NCBI GenBank assembly: GCA_017853785.1
Contig: JAFMIX010000140.1
Location: 1-5,989 of the forward strand
Source: Verrucomicrobiales bacterium
GTDB taxonomy: Bacteria; Verrucomicrobiota; Verrucomicrobiia; Limisphaerales; JAFMIX01
Reading direction: 5' to 3'
Length of the DNA: 5,989 nt
Below, in pieces: positions 1-5,989 of this stretch. A model generated the notes under the pieces. The model was given only the letters and a program-made list of their open reading frames with translations, searched no databases and was not told the DNA's origin. Position 1 is the first letter of the stretch, and every line of letters starts with the position of its first letter. The position numbers and the translations under genes are program-made.

Positions 1-683
1 ACCGCGGCGCGAGCCTCACCACCTACCTCGACGAAGGCTTCCTGCCCGAAGCCGTGAACAACTACCTCTGCCTCCTCGGCTGGTCGCCCAAGGACAACAT
101 CGAGAAACTTTCCCTCGCCGAAGTCATTGAGCGCTTTGACCTGCCGCAAATCCTCCGGCACAACGCCAAGTTCGACTTCGAGAAACTCGTCTGGTTGCAA
201 GGCGAATACTGCCGCGAACTCGCGCCCGACCGCTTCTACGAACTCGCCGTGCACGCCTTCGCCAAGACCGGCACGGACACCAATACCTTCCCCACCGCCT
301 ACGTGAAGGCCGCGCTCGACACCTGCCGCGGCAAGATCAAGACCTTCAGCGAACTCCCTGCCTACGCCGGCTTCTATTTCAAAGACGAAATCGCCTACGA
401 CCCCGAAGCCGCGCAGAAAAGCTTCGTGCCGGAAAACAAGCCGCGCCTCGAACGCGTCCGCGATGCCTTCGGCAAAATCACGACGTTCGACGCCGCCAAT
501 TTGGAAGCCACGCTGAAAGCCACCGCCACCGAACTCGGCGTGAAAGTGGGCGTACTCATCCACCCCACGCGCCTCGCCGTGACCAGCCAACCCAACGGCC
601 CGAGCCTCTACCACCTCCTCGAAGTGCTGGGCAAGGAGAAGGTGCTGGGGCGGATTGAAAAAGCGCTTACCATCATCGGCTGA
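1..683 (+). CDS. gltX: Glutamyl-tRNA synthetase, C-terminal part (5' truncated by window edge)
   Basis: This is the class I aminoacyl-tRNA synthetase that charges tRNA-Glu with glutamate in the cytoplasm. The reading frame is already open at base 3 and gives 226 residues before TGA. The first residues, RGASLTTYLDEGFLPEA, followed by VNNYLCLLGWSP, match the stretch that directly follows the KMSKS loop in GltX, so the Rossmann catalytic domain and the KMSKS lysine lie just outside the window. The segment KFDFEKLVWLQGEYCREL is the family's conserved stem-contact region. The rest is the helical anticodon-binding domain, ending in a family-like ALGVKVGVLIHPTR...VTSQPNGPSLYHLLEVLGKE block. The length fits a normal full-size C-terminal part, with no frameshift. 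The fragment alone cannot show whether the enzyme is discriminating or also charges tRNA-Gln. uppP follows after 64 bp on the same strand, with no terminator seen between them. Confidence 0.95.
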   Translation, partial: RGASLTTYLDEGFLPEAVNNYLCLLGWSPKDNIEKLSLAEVIERFDLPQILRHNAKFDFEKLVWLQGEYCRELAPDRFYELAVHAFAKTGTDTNTFPTAYVKAALDTCRGKIKTFSELPAYAGFYFKDEIAYDPEAAQKSFVPENKPRLERVRDAFGKITTFDAANLEATLKATATELGVKVGVLIHPTRLAVTSQPNGPSLYHLLEVLGKEKVLGRIEKALTIIG

Positions 684-711
684 TTCCAACATCCCGCTTC
701 CCAGATTGAGC

Positions 712-740
712 TTGTCAGCGCGGCGGAATTTTTGTCTCTA
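712..740 (+). promoter_or_regulatory. Candidate weak sigma70-type promoter for uppP
   Basis: TTGTCA (712-717) and TCTCTA (735-740) are separated by 17 bp and end 7 bp before the uppP ATG. The -35 is good (5 of 6 to TTGACA), but the -10 is poor. I list it because the spacing places the transcription start at or beside the ATG, as at two better promoters in this window. uppP may instead be read through from gltX. Confidence 0.25.
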
Positions 741-747
741 CCCAGCC

Positions 748-1554
748 ATGCCTGATTGGATTGCCGTCATAGTTCTCGGAGTCATCGAGGGAATCACCGA
801 ATTCCTGCCCGTGTCCTCCACCGGCCACCTCCAGCTCGCCGGCGGCTGGCTGCAGCCGCAGAGCGAACTCTTTGACATCGTCGTGCAATGCGGCGCGGTG
901 CTGGCCGTGCTGGCGGTGTTCAAGAATCGCATCGCCACCCTGCTCCAGACCGCAGCGCAGCCGGCGACGCGTTCCTACCTCGGCAAATTGTGCCTCGCCT
1001 TCGCCCTCACCATTGTCGGCGTGCTCGCCGCCGAAAAGCTGAACGTAAAGGTGGAAAAGGACAGCGTCGCCGCCGCCGCTTGGACGGCGCGCGTCGCTTG
1101 GGCGACGCTCATCGGCGGCGTATTTTTTCTCGCGGTGGAATGGTGGTTGCGCGGCAAGACCGGGCGCGACGAAATCACCTGGGCCGTCGCTATCGCGGTG
1201 GGCACGGCGCAGATCGTCGCGGCCACCTACTCCGGCACGTCGCGTTCCGGGGCGACCATTCTCTTCGCGCTCGCGCTCGGCGTCTCGCGCCCGGCGGCGA
1301 CGGAATTCTCCTTCCTGCTCGGTGCACCGACGCTGCTTGCGGCGGGTGCCTACAAAATCCTCAAGGCCTGGAAACACGACCAACTCGGCGCAGAACCCTG
1401 GGGACTGACACTCCTCGGCACGGCGGTCGCGGTGGTGATGGCGTTCATCGCGGTGAAGTGGCTGCTGCGCTACGTGCAGACGCACACGTTCGTGGCGTTC
1501 GGCTGGTATCGCATCGCGCTCGCGCTCGCGGTCTTTGCGGTGCTGTGGAAGTAA
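748..1554 (+). CDS. uppP: Undecaprenyl-diphosphate phosphatase (UppP/BacA)
   Basis: This integral membrane enzyme removes a phosphate from undecaprenyl diphosphate, regenerating the lipid carrier for peptidoglycan and other envelope polymers. Overproduction in other bacteria gives bacitracin resistance. The 268-residue product has the normal length. Motif 1 is EGITEFLPVSSTGHL (residues 14-28), with catalytic-type Glu14 and Glu18 and His27. Motif 2 is SGTSRSGATI (162-171), with Arg166 as the expected phosphate-binding residue. About eight hydrophobic segments follow the family pattern, and the C-terminus has the usual aromatic YRIALALAVFAVLWK. I chose ATG 748 because the family normally begins about a dozen residues before the EG(I/L)TEFLP motif. 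An in-frame extension back to 655 would overlap gltX and add a non-membrane tail. No Shine-Dalgarno sequence precedes the ATG. One oddity is that the proline usually found at the start of PGxSRS is Ser162 here. The gene converges on the LysM gene with 30 bp between their stops. Confidence 0.95.
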   Translation: MPDWIAVIVLGVIEGITEFLPVSSTGHLQLAGGWLQPQSELFDIVVQCGAVLAVLAVFKNRIATLLQTAAQPATRSYLGKLCLAFALTIVGVLAAEKLNVKVEKDSVAAAAWTARVAWATLIGGVFFLAVEWWLRGKTGRDEITWAVAIAVGTAQIVAATYSGTSRSGATILFALALGVSRPAATEFSFLLGAPTLLAAGAYKILKAWKHDQLGAEPWGLTLLGTAVAVVMAFIAVKWLLRYVQTHTFVAFGWYRIALALAVFAVLWK

Positions 1555-1584
1555 GCAGCGTCTCAAAACCCGCGGGATGTTCCG

Positions 1585-2184
1585 CTACTTTACGTCCGGA
1601 ATGAACACCTTCTGGCCGATGAGCAGTTTGTTGGGGTCCACCTTGGCGTTCAGCGGGTGCTTGGTCACCTGGGAGAGCGTAACCTTCACCCCCTGCTCGC
1701 GATAGGCGGTGACGATTTTGGAAAGCGTATCGCCGGACTTCACGATGTGCTCGTAGCCCTCGTATTTAGCGTTTGGGTCGGTGACCGGGTCGGTGGAAAC
1801 CGGCTTGGGCTTGGGTTTTGGCGTCACAACCGCGGGCACTTGGGCGAGCCGGCCGATTTCTTTGATGATGAGTTCCTTGTCGGCGGCCCGCTGCTCATCA
1901 ACTTCCTTGAGCTTCAAGGCGAGCGCCTTCAATTCGTCGCGGCCCACGACGTCGGGGTTCACCTTGGCCTGTTCGTCGCGTGCGGACTTGATCTGTTCCT
2001 GCAAGTCCGCGATTTTTTTATTCTGCGCCTCGATGGAGGCGGTCAAGTCCTCCACCTTGCCGAGCAGTTTCTGGTAACGCTCTTCCGCCGCCTGCCGGTC
2101 GGCGATGGCAGAGGCGTCCTGCGCCTGCAAAACGCAGTTCCCGGCGAGCAACCCGACCGCAGCCAATGCTAAAATATTTTTCAT
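1585..2184 (-). CDS. Secreted coiled-coil protein with C-terminal LysM domain
   Basis: The 199-residue product starts with a signal peptide: Lys2, a hydrophobic core at about residues 4-16, and a probable signal peptidase I site after VLQA (residue 21). Cys17 is not in a convincing lipobox (LLAGNC), so I do not call it a lipoprotein. Residues about 28-72 and 83-113 are rich in E, K, Q and regularly spaced L/I, and look like coiled coil. A Pro/Lys linker (PKPKPKP, 122-128) leads to one LysM domain at about 146-196, recognisable from HIVKSGDTLSKIVTAYREQG and KLLIGQKVFIP. LysM domains bind N-acetylglucosamine-containing glycans such as peptidoglycan. The protein is therefore probably exported and wall-attached, perhaps as a structural or spacer protein; no catalytic domain is visible. 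A good promoter ends 6 bp before the ATG, so the mRNA may be leaderless. Its exact role is unknown to me. Confidence 0.9.
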   Translation of the reverse strand: MKNILALAAVGLLAGNCVLQAQDASAIADRQAAEERYQKLLGKVEDLTASIEAQNKKIADLQEQIKSARDEQAKVNPDVVGRDELKALALKLKEVDEQRAADKELIIKEIGRLAQVPAVVTPKPKPKPVSTDPVTDPNAKYEGYEHIVKSGDTLSKIVTAYREQGVKVTLSQVTKHPLNAKVDPNKLLIGQKVFIPDVK

Positions 2185-2190
2185 GCCGCG

Positions 2191-2219
2191 ACGATAAGAA
2201 GCTGCGCCAGCGAGTTCAA
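2191..2219 (-). promoter_or_regulatory. Promoter of the LysM gene, placed for a leaderless transcript
   Basis: Read on the minus strand, TTGAAC (2219-2214) and TATCGT (2196-2191) are separated by exactly 17 bp. Each matches 4 of 6 positions of the sigma70 consensus. Only six bases (CGCGGC) lie between the -10 and the ATG at 2184. A start site seven bases after the -10 would be the A of the ATG. No Shine-Dalgarno sequence is present. Confidence 0.55.
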
Positions 2220-2236
2220 CTCCGAAAGCAAACAGG

Positions 2237-2255
2237 GACGGCGCGCCGAGCCGTC
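2237..2255. repeat. Short GC-rich hairpin in the divergent intergenic region
   Basis: GACGGC (2237-2242) and GCCGTC (2250-2255) form a perfect 6-bp inverted repeat around a 7-base loop that overlaps the palindrome GGCGCGCC (2240-2247). No T-run follows on either strand, so it is not an intrinsic terminator. It could be a REP-like unit or an operator between the two divergent genes. I can see only one copy. Confidence 0.35.
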
Positions 2256-2328
2256 AGCGCCCGGTCGCGCTGCAATCGAACGCATCCGTCATCTGTTCCG
2301 TCGTCCGACACCAAGCTCGAATCGCCGG

Positions 2329-2357
2329 TGGACTTTGCCGCCGGTCTGAACTACAAC
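2329..2357 (+). promoter_or_regulatory. Candidate promoter for the GH63-type glucosidase
   Basis: TGGACT (2329-2334) and TACAAC (2352-2357) are 17 bp apart, each matching 4 of 6 consensus positions. The -10 ends 13 bp before the ATG at 2371, which would give a 5' leader of only about six or seven bases. It is the best TA-containing -10 candidate on the plus strand in the 186-bp divergent region, but the match is modest. Confidence 0.3.
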
Positions 2358-2370
2358 CACTCCAAGCCGC

Positions 2371-5043
<2,673 letters not shown>

Positions 5044-5046
<3 letters not shown>

Positions 5047-5109
5047 AACCACAGATTGACGCCCAACCTCGGCCGGGATTAGCTTAACAAAGATGAAAGC
5101 GCAGATTGA
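5044..5109 (+). repeat. Imperfect 16-bp direct repeat, copies 50 bp apart
   Basis: TGAAACCACAGATTGA (5044-5059) and TGAAAGCGCAGATTGA (5094-5109) agree at 13 of 16 positions and start exactly 50 bp apart. Each copy is preceded by A, so each forms an ATGAAA. The translations begin alike: MKPQID (14 codons, stop at 5085-5087) and MKAQIEP (64 codons, running into the next gene). I regard these as repeat or gene remnants rather than working genes. The ACCACAGATT core also resembles short intergenic repeats I associate with Verrucomicrobiota. Confidence 0.5.
5056..5085 (+). promoter_or_regulatory. Candidate promoter for the nucleotidyltransferase gene
   Basis: TTGACG (5056-5061, 5 of 6 to consensus) and TAGCTT (5080-5085, 3 of 6) are 18 bp apart. 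The -10 ends 7 bp before an ATG at 5093 that opens a doubtful 64-codon frame. If the promoter serves the gene at 5217, its leader would be about 125 bases. The -35 lies inside the first copy of the direct repeat. Confidence 0.3.
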
Positions 5110-5216
5110 GCCAATGCAGCAGCCGGTTCGCAAAGTGGTCGGGCGTTTCCCAGCCACTAGTAATCCATTACGCCGGCTCGCCCAGCTAAACGCCTTCGTC
5201 CACAAATTCGCCAAAA

Positions 5217-5699
5217 ATGAATTCCCAGCAGGAGAACTTTTCCCCATACGAAAAACTGTTGGCCGACCTCGCCGGCAGCGGGGTTGATTTTGCGGTAGTC
5301 GGGGGCGTCGCCATCTCGCTCAACGGTTATGTGCGTGCCACGGAGGACGCCGACATCATCGTTTCCCGGTCGCCAGAAAACCTCCGCAAGCTGCTCGATT
5401 GTCTCGCCAACTGGGGCGAAGGTTTCGCCCGCGAACTCACGCCGGAGGATTTTGTTTTCGAGCAAGGCGCCATCCGGGTCATCGAAGACTTCGGTCTCGA
5501 TATTTTCGTCCGCATGAGCGACAAGACGCTCGACGACTTTCGTCCGCGCCTGCGTTATCTGGAGACTGGCGGCGTCCGCATCCCCTATCTCGCGCCCGAA
5601 GATCTGATTTTTCTAAAGGAAGACTCGTGGCGCGACAAGGACAAGCTCGATGTGCAGGCCATGCGGGAGGTCATCGCCCGTGAACGCCAAGGGAAATAA
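5217..5699 (+). CDS. Small nucleotidyltransferase-fold protein (MNT/AbiEii-like)
   Basis: The 160-residue protein has the minimal nucleotidyltransferase signature. A short helix leads into DFAVVGGVAISLNGYVR (Gly29-Gly30), then ATEDADIIV with the metal-binding pair Asp44 and Asp46, and a third acidic position in LDIFV (Asp95). The C-terminal part has LAPEDLIFLKEDSWRDKDKLD, with Lys134 and an R-x-K-D-x-x-D block as in stand-alone MNT and AbiEii-like enzymes. These families transfer NMP groups to proteins, tRNAs or small molecules, and many act as toxin or antitoxin partners. No HEPN or other partner gene lies beside it: the nearest large gene upstream is the glucosidase, and downstream is a regulatory region. 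All catalytic positions look intact, so it is probably active on an unknown target. ATG 5217 is chosen because the homologous region begins soon after; no Shine-Dalgarno sequence is visible. A promoter begins 5 bp after its stop. Confidence 0.85.
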   Translation: MNSQQENFSPYEKLLADLAGSGVDFAVVGGVAISLNGYVRATEDADIIVSRSPENLRKLLDCLANWGEGFARELTPEDFVFEQGAIRVIEDFGLDIFVRMSDKTLDDFRPRLRYLETGGVRIPYLAPEDLIFLKEDSWRDKDKLDVQAMREVIARERQGK

Positions 5700-5703
5700 T
5701 CAT

Positions 5704-5732
5704 TTGACCCCTGACCACCGGCTCACTACTTT
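5704..5732 (+). promoter_or_regulatory. Promoter of the leucine-rich leader
   Basis: TTGACC (5704-5709, 5 of 6 to TTGACA) and TACTTT (5727-5732, a TAnnnT -10) are separated by exactly 17 bp. The -10 ends six bases (GCCGCC) before the GTG of the leader peptide, so the transcript should begin at or next to that GTG. It is the strongest promoter-like sequence in the window. Confidence 0.6.
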
Positions 5733-5738
5733 GCCGCC

Positions 5739-5813
5739 GTGAATCGTGACTTGAATCTGAACCTGCTGCTTACGAACGCGCTGCTGTTGGGCGGCGCGGC
5801 GGGCGGGTTCTGA
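5739..5813 (+). CDS. Leucine-rich attenuator leader peptide (24 codons)
   Basis: The mini-ORF GTG...TGA encodes (V/M)NRD followed by LNLNLLLTNALLL, then a Gly/Ala tail GGAAGGF. Eight of 24 codons are Leu (CTG x5, TTG x2, CTT x1), in runs of three at 5763-5771 and 5781-5789. There is no Ile codon, and the only Val codon is the initiator. Its likely role is to sense charged leucyl-tRNA: a ribosome stalls on the Leu runs when leucine is short. The position fits, being directly after a promoter and 24 bases before a terminator hairpin. The GTG start is inferred from the promoter spacing, with an in-frame TGA at 5712-5714 upstream. No ribosome-binding site is visible, which fits leaderless translation. 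It is functionally comparable to leuL of enterobacteria, but sequence homology is not implied. Confidence 0.65.
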   Translation: MNRDLNLNLLLTNALLLGGAAGGF

Positions 5814-5845
5814 TTCGTTCCAGAAACTTTACGAACCCCACTGCC
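5802..5845 (+). promoter_or_regulatory. Antiterminator segment of the leucine attenuator
   Basis: GGGTTC (5805-5810), the last codons of the leader peptide, is perfectly complementary to GAACCC (5833-5838). GGC (5802-5804) can add pairing with GCC (5843-5845) across a 4-base bulge. This pairing takes up the 5' arm of the terminator, so the two structures exclude each other. A ribosome stalled on the Leu codons (5763-5789) leaves 5802 onward free, allowing antitermination. A ribosome reaching the TGA at 5811 covers it, allowing termination. The fold is read by eye and not energy-calculated. Confidence 0.5.
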
Positions 5846-5866
5846 AGACCGGCGGTGGGTTTTTTT
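5837..5866 (+). terminator. Rho-independent terminator (attenuator)
   Basis: CCCACTGCC (5837-5845) pairs with GGCGGTGGG (5851-5859) over nine base pairs, with one U-G wobble and a five-base loop (AGACC). Seven T follow (5860-5866), then G and more T. The structure lies 24 bases after the leader stop codon. It is too far from the nucleotidyltransferase stop, with a promoter between, to be only that gene's terminator, although it would also stop read-through from it. Confidence 0.85.
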
Positions 5867-5875
5867 GTTTTCAAC

Positions 5876-5940
5876 CACGAATGAACACCAATAAACGCGA
5901 ATCAGAAACGGAGACACGGATTTCACGGGTTGGCACGGAT
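5876..5940 (+). repeat. Intergenic tandem-like CACGAAT / CACGGATT repeat
   Basis: Three degenerate units begin at 5876 (CACGAAT), 5886 (CACCAAT) and 5896 (CGCGAAT), exactly 10 bp apart. Three further units begin at 5915 (CACGGATT), 5924 (CACGGGTT) and 5934 (CACGGATT), 9-10 bp apart. The period is close to one helical turn. I recall near-identical intergenic sequences as abundant in Verrucomicrobiota genomes; that is memory, not a search. The stretch has no credible coding potential. Confidence 0.65.
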
Positions 5941-5971
5941 TCAACTCGTGTAAGCCAGCACAATCCGTGTC
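5913..5971. repeat. 10-bp perfect inverted repeat ending next to an A9 tract
   Basis: GACACGGATT (5913-5922) and AATCCGTGTC (5962-5971) are perfect inverted copies around a 39-base interior. The right copy is followed directly by nine A (5972-5980). On the plus strand no T-run follows it, and on the minus strand the T-run comes before rather than after the hairpin, so it is not a terminator. The arms use the same CACGGATT unit as the adjoining repeat, and they may be the ends of a small repeat element. Confidence 0.55.
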
Positions 5972-5989
5972 AAAAAAAAACGTGTGTCT

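Noticed and set aside
655..747. 31-residue N-terminal extension of uppP
   Set aside because: It overlaps the end of gltX and adds a charged segment absent from the family. ATG 748 gives the normal UppP start.
1569..1576. CCCGCGGG palindrome between uppP and the LysM gene as a bidirectional terminator
   Set aside because: It has no loop-forming interior and no T-run on either strand, so it does not support intrinsic termination.
715..1604. Long frames on both strands overlapping uppP (715-1566 minus, 888-1604 plus)
   Set aside because: Both are Arg-rich shadows of uppP, which has clear catalytic motifs and membrane segments in its own frame.
5093..5287. 64-codon plus-strand frame starting MKAQIEP after a promoter-like sequence
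   Set aside because: It overlaps the nucleotidyltransferase start by 71 bases, has no recognisable features, and its end is out-of-frame reading of that gene. I kept only the repeat and the promoter candidate.
5876..5940. CACGAAT / CACGGATT units as a CRISPR array
   Set aside because: The units are only about 8 bases long, degenerate and spaced 9-10 bp apart, with no spacers of CRISPR size and no cas genes.
5726..5944. 72-codon minus-strand frame over the attenuator and repeat
   Set aside because: It runs antisense through the terminator and the intergenic repeat and has no recognisable motif, so it is a chance frame.
5972..5980. A9 tract next to the inverted repeat as a minus-strand terminator
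   Set aside because: On the minus strand the T-run comes before the hairpin, the reverse of the order an intrinsic terminator needs.

Overview
The window comes from a GC-rich bacterial chromosome, and my best guess is the Verrucomicrobiota. The guess rests on three things: short tandem CACGAAT/CACGGATT intergenic repeats, which I recall as common in that phylum; a very large GH63-type glucosidase; and the lack of a clear Shine-Dalgarno sequence at every start codon I could check. No 16S rRNA or other phylogenetic marker is complete here, so this stays an inference.

Layout: (1) The 3' part of glutamyl-tRNA synthetase (gltX, +) ends at 683. (2) uppP (+, 748-1554) encodes the undecaprenyl-diphosphate phosphatase that recycles the cell-wall lipid carrier. 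(3) Convergent to it is a secreted coiled-coil/LysM protein (-, 1585-2184), probably peptidoglycan-binding. (4) A 186-bp divergent region leads to an 891-residue cytoplasmic GH63-type glycoside hydrolase (+, 2371-5046). (5) A 170-bp spacer with a short imperfect repeat precedes a small nucleotidyltransferase-fold protein (+, 5217-5699). (6) The last 290 bases hold no large gene. They carry a promoter, a 24-codon leucine-rich mini-ORF, a mutually exclusive antiterminator/terminator pair and an intergenic repeat.

The most interesting element is the one at 5704-5866. It has the full anatomy of a transcription attenuator: a -35/-10 pair, a peptide with eight Leu codons out of 24, a segment that can pair with the terminator's 5' arm, and a GC-rich hairpin followed by seven T. 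By analogy with known leucine attenuators, the gene beyond the right edge should be a leucine or branched-chain amino-acid biosynthesis gene; that gene is not visible here.

A second pattern recurs. At the leucine mini-ORF and at the LysM gene, a 17-bp-spaced promoter ends exactly 6 bases before the start codon. Transcription would then begin on or next to the first base of the start codon, giving leaderless mRNAs. Weaker candidates with similarly short leaders precede uppP and the glucosidase.

The genes do not form one obvious pathway. uppP and the LysM protein both concern the cell envelope, the glucosidase concerns intracellular saccharides, and the nucleotidyltransferase stands alone.
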